Part shown: piece by piece, positions 33,588 through 46,705 of the stretch
Numbering within the stretch: the stretch's first letter is position 1
Layout of the letters: every line of letters starts with the position of its first letter
Assembly: GCF_034140825.1 (NCBI RefSeq)
Contig: NC_089041.1
Coordinates: forward strand, 25,185,501-25,249,500
Source: Oryza sativa Japonica Group
Lineage: Eukaryota; Streptophyta; Magnoliopsida; Poales; Poaceae
Length of the DNA stretch: 64,000 nt
Direction of reading: 5' to 3'
Notes under the pieces: generated by a model
Told to the model about the DNA's origin: nothing
What the model saw: the letters and a program-made list of their open reading frames with translations, nothing else
The model's database searches: none
Made by a program: the position numbers and the translations under genes

Positions 33588-35654
33588 ATGCTCGCCTACC
33601 TCCTCCACGCCCCCGCCGCCGCCGCCGCCGTGGTGCCCAGCCCGCTCTCCCTCCGCTCGCCGCCGAAGACGCCCTTCCTCCCGACGTCCCCCATCCGCGT
33701 GCCCACGCCGAGGCGGCGCCCCGCCGCGTTCTCCTCCGCCGCCGCCGCGGTGGTGCCCATCGCGGCGTCGCTGCTCGAGGGCCCCGTGCTGGTCTGGGCC
33801 GGGAGGCTCTGCCTCTACTACGCGCTCCTCCACATCGGCCTCGCCGGCTCCCCGCGCAACCCCTTCCTCGCCCACGGTAATCTGCATTAGCCGCGGCTGG
33901 TTTCGATTCGGGGGAAAAAAGGCTGGGGGTTCTTGATGCGCCTCGTGTCGTGTTCGTGCAGAGATTGGCGATGATGGCGCCGGGGACAGCGACCTAGGGT
34001 TCTCGAAGTGGGCGGACAAGCTGCGCGGCGGCGCGCCAGGTTTCGTGCAGTTTCAATTCAAAAATCGATTTATCTCTCCTTCTCAGTTAATTTTATCCAT
34101 GATTTATTAGAACGCGAAAGGTGTGTGGGATTCTGTAATCGTTAGGAGAATGTGGATCTTGGATAAGATATTCCTCTTTGGGCATCTGGATAGCGAGCTT
34201 TCTGCTAGCTAGGAGAGAGTGCATGCAATTGCATCTTTGGATGGGTTTAGATTTGGGACCAAAAAGGTGGAGATGCTTATGATATGATATTGTGTGAAAA
34301 AGCAAGTTTTCCGTCGTCGTTTATAGTGGACTATAATTTTTAGATGTAGAAAAAGTAAAAGTTGATGACTTGGTGGATCGATACCATTATGGAATAGAAA
34401 TGTATTGAAGATTTGTTTGCTACGGATATGGGAATCAGATTCTCTTGGATGTTTACAGACTAATCACAGAACATAGTGCAGTGCAGGCTTTAAATGTGTA
34501 TAGAGGTTTCCCTAGACTTAGTTATTGTATTATGCAAGAAACTCATTTCTCAAACTAGAACAGTTTAGCATGGATGTGTGCCCAAAGGTGTTATCAAGCA
34601 TTTCTCAAACTTATTTAGTCTGACACTTTGTTACCTATTATTTGGTGGGGTTAATCCAAGTTTTCTACTTCTGGTGTGTATCACCTTTGGTTTATTAACG
34701 AAGAATCCATTGTGTCAATTCTCACTATGCCAGGATCAACCATTTTTTTATCAGATAACATGCTTATGCAGTTATGCTCACCAGCTGAATTTAACATTTC
34801 AAGTGTCAAATTCTGTAAGATTGTGTCTAGGAGGAAAGAAACATAACATTACCCAAGTGGTAGGCTTAAGCAGTTCACAAGGGGAACCTTCATCATTTTG
34901 GTAAATAGAACGATTTTGGATCCAATATTGTAGATGTTATCATTGATATCCTGATGAGGACATCACCCATGGACATATTGTTGGCTAAACATTGGATGGT
35001 GGTTCTAGATTTCTGTTCCATTGCTTCGTTATGTATTGGACTATGGTTTTGATCAAAAGTACTTCCATTTTCACACACAAGATGGATAAATGATGTGCGT
35101 GTTCATCTCATTCAGGAGAAAACGAAGCCCAGGATAAGAGGAAGCTAGTTAGCAAATGGAAACCAACAACTAAAGGCACGCTGAAGAGGACTTACCGAGT
35201 TCGTTCAGTAGAAGAAGGTCGGCGGATTCTTAAAGAAATTGCTTTGGTTCTCTCCGAAGATGACCACTTTGTGGACGCCTCCAGTCACAAGGTGATTTTT
35301 TTCATGATCCACTGCAAATACACTTTCTAGCCATTATGTTTAGTGTTTAATAATTTAACAACAAGGTGCTTCAGAAAAAATACTGAGATATTTGCCATGT
35401 TTCTTGCTCTTATTGTAAAGTTGATGCTCTTCTAACTGAATGTTGTTGCTTACAATCAGGGTTGTCAAATAAGGAGGGAAAGTGCGCACGGCGAGAGTGT
35501 GTGCTGCTATAATGTGAGAGCTCTGTTCGATGAGCTTCCTACCCCTCACCTAGTTCTGGAGATTACAGCTTTCCCTGCTGGACCTCTCACTGATAATGAC
35601 TACCGCAAGGCCGAGAGGCTCGAAATGGTGCTGAGGATGAGTGCTTCCATTTAA
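33588..35654 (+). CDS. Unrecognised plastid-targeted membrane protein, 4 exons
   Basis: I do not recognise a named family, though the C-terminal half looks strongly conserved in character. Exons: 33588-33876, 33962-34039, 35116-35291, 35460-35654, all GT-AG, phases joining, giving 245 aa. Residues 1 to about 50 are Ala, Pro, Arg and Ser rich without acidic residues, as in a chloroplast transit peptide. A hydrophobic stretch at about 52-84 (AAAAVVPIAASLL, then LVWAGRLCLYYALLHIGLA) suggests one or two membrane passes. The soluble C-terminus contains KRKLVSKWKPTTKGTLKR, RILKEIALVLSEDDHF, SHKGCQIRRESAHGESVCC and LFDELPTPHLVLEITAFPAG, ending in MSASI. The CCYN/HGESVCC part contains vicinal cysteines. 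A 102-bp tandem duplication starts within the last codons. Neighbour on the left is another plastid protein gene in the same direction, but there is no evidence of co-function. Confidence 0.85.
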
Positions 35655-35822
35655 TTTCAGAACACCCATTTTCCATTTCAGCTTACTTTTGCCCAAGCTG
35701 TAAATTTTCTACCGATGGGGCTCGAAATGGTGCTGAGGATGAGTGCTTCCATTTAATTTCAGAACACCCATTTTCCATTTCAGCTTACTTTTGCCCAAGC
35801 TGTAAATTTTCTACCGATGGGC
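35619..35822. repeat. Tandem duplication of 102 bp over the stop codon and 3' UTR
   Basis: The block starting CTCGAAATGGTGCTGAGG at 35619 recurs at 35721; it covers the last 11 codons, the stop and part of the 3' UTR. By eye the copies are essentially identical, so the event is recent. Confidence 0.93.
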
Positions 35823-36547
35823 CTGTAAATTGATTCAGTCTTGCTAAGAAGTTAAGAACTACTTGTAAAACCTGAGTTCTGCTCAATCTTTCTAGAATTC
35901 TAATATTTGTGCTCAGTCTTTCTAGAACTCTAATATCAAGAAGTCTTTGTCATAGACCTTACATTTTTATGGCACCGCACTTATTTTTTTTAACTTTGCA
36001 ACTAACTGTTGGACAGTGGCTAATTCATGTGCTATATCTGTTTCTGTTATGTCCCAAAATATAACTAATTTTAGCGTTCAAATTTTGTTAATTCCACATA
36101 TAATTTCTTTACCTATTTTCTTATCTCAACCCACCGCAACCATCCCTCATTTAATTTACATTTCTGCTTAATCCCCATTAAAAATTTTAGAAGTGTTTTA
36201 TATTTTGGGAAGGAGGGAGACACATTAACCAGCAGAACGTGTTCTATGACTCAAATTTGGGACCATTCTAACTTGTTAGGTCGTCACATCGAATGCAAAA
36301 GCTGATAGGAACTAAAAATCAGATAAAATGCAAGCTACAATATTCACGGGGACCATCAGTTTCAGGGTTTCAACTTAGAGTTCAGTATTAGATACAGCAA
36401 GTACAGATATAAGCATCCACAAACAGAACCAACAGTCAGTTGATCATTGCAGTGCTTTTAGTTACAGGAAAACTTAAAATGGAGCCACACATGTTTGGTC
36501 CATTTGAGGATGAAACTACTTTTTTTTTTCCCATAAGGTATTTTCAT
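35823..36547. other. Convergent intergenic region
   Basis: Lies between the 3' ends of the plastid-protein gene (plus) and the NF-YA gene (minus). Holds a truncated Stowaway-like MITE (36050-36219). 36.25-36.55 kb is probably part of the NF-YA 3' UTR or its flank. Confidence 0.5.
36050..36219. mobile_element. Truncated Stowaway-like MITE
   Basis: TGTCCCAAAATATAAC at the left pairs with TTATATTTTGGGAAGGAGGGAG on the right, but the left tip lacks the usual CTCCCTCC. Boundaries approximate. Confidence 0.55.
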
Positions 36548-36568
36548 AAGCCAAGGATGAATTGCCAC
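36548..36568 (-). promoter_or_regulatory. miR169-type target site in the NF-YA 3' UTR
   Basis: On the minus (mRNA) strand the site reads GGCAATTCATCCTTGGCTT, the usual complement of miR169 (whose core is AGCCAAGGATGA followed by TTGCC). It starts about 60 nt after the NF-YA stop codon, the position where plant NF-YA mRNAs carry their miR169 site. It predicts post-transcriptional control by nutrient and drought-responsive miR169. Confidence 0.85.
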
Positions 36569-36627
36569 CAGCAGGGAGAGAGCCAAAGTGATGGTGCTGA
36601 GCTGAACCCACTTCACCCCTCTTCACC

Positions 36628-39287
36628 TCACCTCATCATGGAAACGCGCTGGTGAATGGCGTTCGCGACCAGCTTCCCATCTCCGCCATTCTGCGCTCTG
36701 AAGCTCATTGTGGGAAGGAAGCCAGCTGAGGGGAAGTGGCTCTGCTCATGGTTACCAAGGAATTCTCTGCTGGTTGAGACGCTCGCGATTTCAGAGGGAG
36801 AGGAAGCTGAAGGCGCGCTACCGGTGCCATTCTGAAGGCATGTCCTATTGCCAGAGCTCGCGCCACCGGATGCGGCCTCCTCCTCCTGTTGCTGCTTCTG
36901 CTCCTCGAGCTGCTTTGTGTTGAGGAAGCGCCCTCCAGATCCACGAGCTCGCTTCATGGCATGGCGATGCCGAGATTCATGGAGGTATGGCTGAGAAGAC
37001 AGGAGAAATGTTTTTAACTTATAACAGGGGTAATTGTAAGTTAAAATGTATAGCTGTAAGTAGCTATTATTTTGCCTTGAGAAATGAATCACCCATGTGA
37101 TTGAGGATGGTGATCACTTTAAACATACTGAGTCCAAATATTTTGATCAATGAATAGCATAAAGATGTACTCTGAGCACAGATAACTCCCTAAGTAACCC
37201 AAGGCAGGATAATGAATTTTTAGCTGAAAGATATGTAAAGATGCAGTGCAGCAGTCAGCATGTATCTAAGAAAATTAGGGAAGTACTAACAGGAGCATCT
37301 CTTTTACAGTTTCATAGCAGAAAGAAAAAAAAAAGGGTACCAGGAAGGATTGCAACATTTCGTATTACCTTCCGACCTTTCACCAACTTATTTTGGGCCT
37401 CCAATTTAGCTCGTATCTGTCTCCTCCTAAGAATTGCATGGTACTGCTTTGCGTTTACAAATATTGGCTCTTCTGCTGCAGGCTCAACAGGCAACGGCAC
37501 CCGGGAGTTAGCTGTACCATTTTGCTGGGGATGAACCTGGGTAAATAATACACAAATGACAAATTGTTGATGCTGTGCCATAAGAAAATTTTAAAAAAAT
37601 GTACTGCGAAGATGCACGAAATAAGTGTTATACAATATATCATCTAGTTTCTCAGGAAGACAGTTTTGATTGGGTGGCATCTTTTAGCTGATAAGCTTAG
37701 AAATGGTTTGTACGAAGTCCAAAATCCATCGATGAAGCTACGATCTTTAATCTAAAAAAGATGCATGAATCAATTGCAAACTCCCCACCTTTAAGTTTTA
37801 TTTAAAAGGACTCTTTGTTGTTTTATTTTTTTTCCTTCTAAATATTAATGAAGTTCAACAAAAAGGATGCACGAGTCCCCTGCAAATTCCTCTCTTTTAT
37901 TTCAAAGCACCTGTCTACTCTTTTGTTTTGCTTCTGAATAATACTCGACTGCAACAATTGCTTAACTACCAGAATGAATAAGATCTTCGATGCTCATCAA
38001 ATTGTAAATGGATGAAGAGGGGAGAAAAATGATCTTATCACCTTGAATCGTCAAAGATTGTACAAATTTGATGTGAGAACAGAAATGGTAGAGTGAACTC
38101 ACAATTGCATGTGAAGAATATCCAGTCAAGACCCCACCATAGTATGCATCAGCTGTATAAGGAATACAAGCCTAGAACACAACATAGCTGGTCAACTGAA
38201 AGTAACACTTGATTCAAAGAGGGCAACAATCCACACAATTGCATGAACTTACAAAGGATTGGCTATAGTTGAGCTTTGGAGGCAAAGCTCCTGGATTCCC
38301 CAACGATGATACTGACTTTGTTTTGTCCTGATCTGGCATCTGATGACCATCATCATTGTCTGAGGGGGAAAAAAGGACAAACGAGATGTTAGGTTGGGCA
38401 CCGGAATGATTAACAGAGATAATCGATGTAAATTGAGCACTAGAAGGAATAACAGGAAAACTCACTAATGAAATGACAGACTCATCAAAACTGTCACTTC
38501 AGAATATGCAAAAGATTACTCGAAGGTTTGGTGAGAAGCATAGTAATAACAACAATAAAGGAAAATTTGAAACGTGAGCATTACATACAAAACAGATGAC
38601 ATGGTTTTGAGTTTTGACGCATATGAACTATTATCATGTGGAAACACATGATAATACTCTTCGTTCCAATATGGGTTTCATGTGGAAACTCAAATGAAAA
38701 GTTCACATAATCCAGAAAAAAGGTTGCCTAAGACCACAGCAGCTCGTCACAATTTACAGCTACCATAAAGTCACTTGCACTATAGCATAGATGAGCTTGC
38801 AAATAATCATTGAACGTATTGGTATCATGAATACATTCAACTTGGCACTACATCCATAGACAAACGATTGCCAACCAAGAAGCAGCATCTACAAATGTGT
38901 TTTAAAGAGACATGATTGAAGCGAAGAATATGTTGCGACAATAAGATCTGAAACTATACTAAGACCGGATTACCATTATGACAATACTTTTAAATATCAT
39001 GCATTACCAGATTGTGTTGAGGTATGTCGCTCATTTGGACTGCTATCATTCATGGCAGATTCTTCTTGGTGTGACTGTCCAGAATCGCTTGACGGGGAAT
39101 CTTGATCATACATCTTATGACCTAACTGCTTCATCTGATAATCTCCAGAGAAAAAATCCTACACATGCAGAGTCTAGCTGGTAAATGTGTTACTCATGGG
39201 AGTAGCAAAGCCAGCAATTCCCAGGTTGCACCATCAATAACTACTACTTACATAGTTGGGCGTAGTATGGGCTCGATGATCTTCCAT
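36628..39287 (-). CDS. NF-YA: NF-YA (HAP2/CBF-B) CCAAT-box transcription factor subunit
   Basis: DNA-contacting subunit of the NF-Y trimer, which binds CCAAT boxes with NF-YB and NF-YC in the nucleus. Coding exons, read leftward: 39252-39287, 39008-39158, 38253-38359, 38103-38171, 37369-37536, 36628-36990; all GT-AG and in phase, 297 aa. The NF-YB/C interaction helix is [19 protein letters not shown] (about 143-161), then [16 protein letters not shown], and the DNA-binding part [20 protein letters not shown] (178-197). An intron falls exactly between the two (K177/P178). The N-terminus carries [19 protein letters not shown] and Ser/Gln-rich stretches, the C-terminus is Ser-rich, as in plant NF-YA activators. 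The start at 39287 is chosen by frame; in-frame ATGs at 39302 and 39308 would add five or seven residues. A 5' UTR exon probably lies near 40670-40790, so the leader intron is about 1.3 kb. Downstream is a miR169 site. Confidence 0.93.
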
Positions 39288-40659
39288 TTGTCGCAAAAGC
39301 ATTAGCATTATGAGATGGTCTCACTTTGGTCCAGGCACCATTTTTCTTCGTGTACTTCTATAATTAGCCTTCAAGACAAGTTGATAACATTAACTTAAGC
39401 AAATTGAACTGATAGGGCTTTTAACCTGACCTCTTCAGATTGGTGGGGATTTTGTTGCCCATCAAAGGATTAGCTCTAATCCTTTCTATCAAAAGATGCC
39501 TATTAAAGGTTTCTACTCATTAACTGGAATATGATTATGCATAGTTACTTTCAGGTGTTGAATTATCTAAAAAAAACGACAATAGATGTTGTAATACTGA
39601 ATAGAGACAGTAGGAAATAACTGAATCATGAGATTCTGAACCATAAAAGCAAATAAATTATGATATTACCTTAATATCATAATAAGGTAATACTTAATAG
39701 TGGTACTGTTCAGTAGGAACAGAGTAGGCAGAGTAGGTTGTTAAGTGCTTGTTGCAAGAGTAGGAAATAACTGAATAAAAAAACAAATAAATCAACCTAA
39801 AAAGAGTACCACTACAAATAACACACAGCATCCTACCCTAAGTAGACAGACAGAAAATTCTTATATAGAAACAACCTGATCAAGAGGAATAAGCACAAAA
39901 TGCACATTAGGTAGCTTACATCAGCCTCTTTTTCTTTTTCTCGAATAAGAGGTAGCCTACATCAGTCTCAGGTTTACATTTATTACATGCAGATCATAAA
40001 GAGATAACCTACACAACTTTTAGTGGATTGTTCTCGAGTCCAAATTGCCAATCCATATGCACAGAAGAAGTCCCTTGTCTTAATCAGAATAACGATTGAA
40101 AAGCTAAACCACTAGTAAATCAGAACATATCGCAGCAAGTTCACACATTCAGAATCTTATCAGAGACACAATCGCTTGATACCGTCACAAATTCACACGG
40201 AATTTAGCTTCAAGTTACCAAATCCTGCAATGGGGAAGTCAAATTTCCACCCACTCCACGGCCTAAAACACAACTCACAGTGCATTCGATATACAGTGGT
40301 CAGCTAACAACAGGGGATGCATTGACTTCCTCGAAAGGATGCATCTTGCGATGTCTAACTACAACTCCGAAGCAAGCCTAACAAAGAACTGAAATTATGC
40401 AACACAAACCAACCAAGAATCAAAAGAAGAAGAAAAAAAGAACCCAAATTTCCGAGGTGGAACAAGGGAGAGAAAAGAAATGGGAAAAAATCGCAGGGGA
40501 TAAGAACTGGACCAAACACAGCATGTCGTAATCAAGAACCAAGAATCCACTCCATGAAAGGAAAATGGAAGGGACAGCTCTCTGCTACTAGGACGACGCA
40601 TGCAAGAACACAATTTGGGGATTTCTCCGAGGAGGGAGTAGCGCAGCGGCGCGCATAGA

Positions 40660-40840
40660 GATGTACCTCTCTCTCCTGTCCCGCTTCGAGCTCCTCTCTT
40701 CAAGTCTCCCGAATCCTTTCCGAGATAGAGAGAGAAATTTGTGGGAAAAGAAGCAGAAATGGGGAGCACGGGGAAGAGGAGAGGACTGTGCTCTATGCTC
40801 TCTTTGCTGCCAAATATGCGACCTGCTATATAAACTTGTA
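40660..40840 (-). promoter_or_regulatory. Probable NF-YA promoter and 5' UTR exon
   Basis: On the minus strand a TATA-like element (TTTATATAG, about 40826-40834) is followed by a leader with CT/AG-rich repeats and a good splice donor (GAGAGAG|GTACAT, near 40664). This fits the non-coding first exon usual for plant NF-YA genes. No transcript evidence is available. Confidence 0.45.
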
Positions 40841-41390
40841 GGTATAAATCAAGCTTTCTTATTGTTTTGGTATATAATAAAGGAAAAGAAATGTTTGGCC
40901 TTTCTTTCCACACTCACACGTCACATCTTCAATAAAATTGATAGATGCACCAAGAAAAGTCAGAAGGTGCATAGAGGCATATGGCTATGCTAAAATTCTA
41001 CTTCTGCTGTTTTATCCCAAAATAATTGCCTAGCGATTCATGAAGTTGGCACAAGTATTATAAATATAAAGAAAGTAGGCAAAATAAAATGGAGGCAATT
41101 ATTTATTAATTAAGAAAAAATATGTGGAGAAATTAAATGCGAGATGGTTGTAATTAGTTGTATGTAGAGTAAGTGAAGATATATTAATAGGATTTATTTT
41201 GTATGCCAAAGGTTATTATGTTTTTTGAGAAGGGTAGAACTAATTATGGATAGGTTGCTCTATTTTCCAAGGCTTATGGAGATTCCTGTGAGCTAACAGT
41301 TAAATAAGGAGTAAAGCCATTACCCTTTTTTTTTCTCAAAGTACTATTTTGGAATGGTAATGTGTTGCCAAATGATAACTCATAGATACT

Positions 41391-41681
41391 ACTCGCTAGC
41401 TCTATCCTAAAATATAAAATATAAATACTTCTAGAATTTCTGGATTTTTTACAGCAATTAAGAATAGACGTGAAGTTATATGAGTGATGGATATGATTGG
41501 TTGAAACAAATAAGTAGTGGAGAAATTAGATAATAGATAGTTGCTATTGGTTGAGATAAGTGAGTAGTTGGAGAAATTAGATGATAGATGGTTGTGATTG
41601 GTTCAGATAAAAAAATAGGCGGAAGATAACTATAGTTTTGAATAACGCTAAAGATAGCTATATTTTAAGACAAAGCGAATA
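41391..41681. mobile_element. Decayed Stowaway-like MITE
   Basis: Left CTCGCTAGCTCTATCCTAAA and right TATTTTAAGACAAAGCGAATA are imperfect inverted repeats. The interior contains three related stretches with ATGATTGGTTGA or ATTGGTTGAGATAA. Boundaries approximate. Confidence 0.5.
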
Positions 41682-44600
41682 GGATGTTCCTTTTGTTTGG
41701 ACAACACTTGAAACTTGATGTTGCAACATTGAGTTCTTGAGTTGGAACAACTGCTTTTTTTTAGTTGGAACAACAGTCACGCGGCTCTAAACGTGTTGGG
41801 TGCTTTCTTTATTTTAAGAGTATAGATGGGAGATTCATACACTTATACAGTGACATATACATGCACAACTTACAAATGCTTGGAGCTTTTTGGAGAAACA
41901 GGGTCTCCCAAGCATGTTTAGGGCATGTTTGATCGTTGGCTGGCATTGTCACTATTCAACCTGTCACGAGTGTAGTACGGCACACAAAGTGTGTTAAACA
42001 ATTCATTGGCCACAAGTATGGTAATGTTTAGCTAGAGAATAAGAGTATGGCATGCATGTGGACAGTAGACCTATGGAGCAACAAAATGTGACTTGTCATA
42101 GTTGAAACAAGTAACCAAACAATAAACAATAAATTATGGCGTGCCTAACATGTGGTGTAATAATGTGCATGGCATTCAATCAAACAACCCCTTACTACTT
42201 GAACAAAACAACACAAAAGGTCATCAAGCAATGGCTTAGCACCTAGGGCAAAGGGGGCATAGAAGAGCGGCGCTAGTTTAGCTCAACGTAGTTTGGGAAT
42301 GAGAAGGAGTTGTGGAGGTTTAAGAGAAAAAACACATCTCCTAAGGAGAGGAGGGGGCGAAGAGGCCAAGGGCTAAAAGGGGATCATGGTTCACGAGTTG
42401 AGATGCACACTGTTGACCCTTCCATGTTAGTCGCAACAACAGCCACTACAGAGAGTAGAATGAAGGAGATATACGATGGCACGGATGGTTGCTGATCAAA
42501 AGGCCTAGGAAATACATGAACAACCATGGACGGAGCTAGGATTTAAGCATGGAGTATTAGGGTGATAGGCCAAAGCCAATATCAATAACAATTAATACAT
42601 GTATAATGATATATCGTCTCCACGGTCAGATAAAAAACCAATATATGTTTTAGTTGTTTTACTCTTCATCTTAGTTGAGCAATTTTAATACATGGTTGGA
42701 ATTGAAACACAAGATAGGAAATCACAAAATTGAGTACTTATTGCAGTTAGGCAAGAAACCAACATGTGTTTTAATCTCTTCACTTTCATCCTGTTGAGTA
42801 ATTTTAATACTACTAAAATTGTAAAAAATATATATATAGAAAATCACAAAACCGAATCTCATCGACGGACTCTAGTCTCCACATAGGGACTAAAAAAAGA
42901 GTAGAACTTACAACACAAGGATTTAGTAAGATTTTATGATATGAGGGAGAACACACCTGTGGGCAGCGGCTTGGTGGATGAAGGGTGCCGACATGGTCGG
43001 ACTCAAAGACTCGGCGATGACCGACAACAAGGCGTGATCGCCGGTTGGCGTCAGAGCAAAAGGAGGAGGGGCATGTCGCCGGCGCACTCCGCGTAGCCAT
43101 GTGCGAAGCGAAAGAGATGAGGCTTCAGAAGAAGCTTAGGAGTTGAAATTAATGTGTGTCGAGGATGGGTGGGTGGGTGTGTGTGGGGGGGAGGGGGGGA
43201 GGAGGAGGGCCCGTCCAAAATTAGATGGGGATGTGCGGTGTGAACAACGTAACTATACCAAAACACGTGGACGAGCTAAGCGCAAGGCCATACAATATAT
43301 GTCTACGAATATTGATTTTATATATTGGATTTGAGGCTTGTTAATAAAGTTGCCCCTTCACTATTTTGCAATAAGCCAGCTTCCTTTCACTGTTTATTAT
43401 ATATTTCTACAACACAAATATAATTGCAATATAATACGCATTTTTTTACAAGTAGTAAACCTTAGCATTTCCGAGGATATAAATAGTTATACCTTTGCAT
43501 TTTTTTTTCCATTTGCCTCTTCCATCATTTTCATGTACCATTCCATGTGTAGCTAGAAGAATTATAGTTTCTCTCTCTGAAGAGGAGAGGAAACCTCAGA
43601 ATAAATTTTTTTTTTTGGCTGGCATCATGCAGGTGATAAAACGGTCATGAATTTTGGTTTTATTATGAGAGCTACCAACAACCTCATTGTCCTCGGCTGC
43701 CACGTGTAACGGTGCCGAGGATGACTCCTTCCCAATTGTTTTGTTTGGCTGACATGTAGGGCCCATCTCATAGCTAAAGTTCCTTTCTAGACAGGACTCT
43801 CCAGTGGAGGTCTATTCTATTCTACCACTCTACCAGACGCCTTTGTATAGTAGCTCCTGCAGTCAGTGACGTAGAATTGGCCGATCACTCTATAATTTTA
43901 ACAAAAAAGATGTGAAGGAAACCATCGTTGATGCAGCAACTCTAATACTAGCGCGGGATCCTCTAAAATAATAAAAGTTTTATCGTTTTGGACCACTTTT
44001 TAGTAAAATGGATCCAAATACTAGTAACAAAAAGTAGGTAAGTTGGTATTTGTCATTTGGGAGTCCATAGCAGCAAATTTGGCTAAAAAGCACCGGCCCC
44101 GTGCATGAGAGAGGCAGCAGCAATTAATAGCAAAACTTTACCATACATCTAAACACTAACTTATAAAATTGCAATGCCAAATCTTTTGCCACCAAAACTT
44201 TTGCTAAAAAAATTTGCTGTAGCAAATTGATCTAAACATGCTCTTATTTCGTAAACGGTATTTCTATCTAAACACACGTAATTGAATAATGATTAATGAA
44301 TACTCCAGTATTTACGGCCTTGAGCAAAGTTTTGATACTACATTTTTTTAAGATAAAATTATCTAGTTCATATTTAGCTTGCTACTAATATGAAGTAAAT
44401 TAGTCAAATCTTAATAGATGGCGAAGAAACATGGAGCATGTGCACTACCGATTATTTGGCTTCAATTTAAACCATCATAATTAATAAATTACGTTTATCT
44501 ATAAAAAACATCCATATGTTTTTTTTCAATGAAAAACCAAAGAATTGAACCCAAAAGATTAAAAGGATGGTGTTATGATGGTGATGCTATTATTCTATTC

Positions 44601-46461
44601 TAGTAGATAAAAAAAGAGAGAAATATCTCAACATCATGGTTAGCAAGTATGAAGTAACAACCGAGCAAGTAGAGCCATCCAAAATTAATAGTTTGATATA
44701 TAATTTGATACTGAATATAGCTAGAGCCCTCTGTTTTTTGTTTTTGTTAATGGAAGAAGCCTTGTTTTTATCTGAACAATGGCACAAGTAAAAGTAATGT
44801 TCTGGTCCTTGATTTTGTTATACAACCATCCTGTTTGATTAGCAAGTGCCAGCCAACGGTTCTATGATGCCAGCATGAAAGCACAAAAGGAAGAATTTTC
44901 TTTTGCTTTCTTTTTTTTTCCCCATGATCAGAAGGTGGCAAAAGCTTGCTTCCTTAATCAATCTTAGTATCTTTAGGAAACCTCTATTTTTCCGGGATGG
45001 TTTGTCCTTAGTTATGTTGTACATTATACTTGGTTCATGACATCACCTGTAAACATATCTATCACGCTGCATCTTGCCAGATACGTCATCGAAGAAAATG
45101 ATCTACATAATTTATTATCATTTGAGTTAGAGTTCTATTTAGCAACTACCTTTCCACTGAGCATTGATTCGATGCTAAAGTACTAGGTCATTAAAGGGTA
45201 GTGTTAATGATTAAAAATAAAGAAAAATAATGCAAGCACGCCCGACCAACAAATCCAGATGTGTGCCATGATATTTTTCTTTACGAGTTAAATGTGCATG
45301 TGCAATACTACTTTTTTTTTTCAAATAACGCATGTAGGGTTTGTTTTGATTGCATCTAATTTTCGCGGTTTGTTTGATTGCATCCAATTTGTGCGCTTTG
45401 TTTGGACTAAAGTCAATTTCAGCCCTAAAATTTTTTACAACTTTAATAATATTGAATGGATGCTTGGTTTACTGCTAATTTTTTCCACATTAGTAAAAGT
45501 TCTATTCTAACAATTTTAGGCGTTGTTCAGCAGTGGTTTTTGCAGCAGCAGTAGCTGCGGCACGTGTTTGCGGCTGCGACGCATAACTATGGCTAGTAGC
45601 TATAGCTGCAGCCGCAACCGAACAAGATTTTAGTGGTGCCATAACTTGATAAGGTTTTAGTACTACTAATATTTTTTACCAAACATAATACAAAGGTAGA
45701 AGCTCATATAAAGACATGCAAGCTCATCCGTGTTGCAAATATTTAAAAAAATGGCTTCAAACCAAAATTATAAAGAAGCTCCTCATGAAAAATGTGTTTT
45801 CTTACATATTTGTATCCCTTTGGATATAAGTTCTTTATATAAAAGTAGGAAACTAAAATGCAAACAGAAAGATGTAGTAGGAAATATAAAAGTATGCTAC
45901 TTGCACCGTACAACTCTATTTTTAAACCACTAAAAAGTTCCATTGTCTTTAAATAGAGTTGTTGCCGTTGTTTCTAAATAGTTGTCAGCATAGTTGTGCA
46001 TGTGTGTTATTCATTCTCAATACACGTTGACTTTTTAATAGGGACAAGTGTACTTATAGATTGAAACTTTATAATACTTTAATATAATTTGTCATGAATT
46101 ATACGCTAATCATGATTTGTTATAACATATAAAAATGGAAACTAACAGTCAAAATTAACATTTTGACACAAGACAATCACTTCCTAAGAATCAACAATGA
46201 AATTACAATATGAACTTGGACATCGAAATACAATTGAAGTTAATTTACTTTGTAAAGAGACAATGTTAGCCTCTCAATAAAAACCGATCGAAAACCACGA
46301 AATCTCGATATTTCGATGTGTGACAAAAACATATTCCAACTAAAATCTTTTTAAATGATTTTCAGCCATTAAAATTTAATAAAAATAGTAAAAATCGATT
46401 AAAACTTAGGAGAAAAAAAACTATCACACCGCTTGAATCCAGATTCGGCTCTGATATGCAT

Positions 46462-46705
46462 GGCCCTGTTCTTTTCTCCAACAAAAGTTAGATTAACTTT
46501 TGGATACTCGTGGCACGCTTTTCAAACCGTTAAACGGTGTGTTTCGTGCGAAAACTTTCTATATGAAAGTTGTTATAAAATATCAAATTAATCTATTTTT
46601 TAAGTTTATAATAATTAAAACTCAATTAATCATATGTTATTACAGCCTCATTTTGCATGAAACACTTAATTTTCATCTTCATCTTCAGAAGATTCAAACA
46701 CCAAT
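46462..46705. repeat. AT-rich dispersed element fragment (second copy at ~9.19-9.33 kb)
   Basis: Begins GGCCCTGTTCTTTTCTCC and continues through GGCACGCTTTTCAAACC, AAATATCAAATTAATC, ATAATTAAAACTCAATTAATC and CACTTAATTTTCATC. The later part matches 9188-9335. The opening resembles the end of a non-autonomous DNA element, but no right TIR or target duplication is visible, so I call it a fragment. Confidence 0.5.

Noticed and set aside
42310-43100. Open frames including a minus-strand one starting MATRSAPATCPSSF
   Set aside because: Short, isolated, with only a possible splice donor and no second exon. Resembles lineage-specific spurious predictions.
45520-45632. Small foldback with CAGCAGCAGTAGCTGCGGC and GCTGCAGCCGCAACCGAACAA
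   Set aside because: Ends GTTGTTCAGC and AACCGAACAA pair loosely. No target duplication; could be chance in CAG/CTG-rich DNA.
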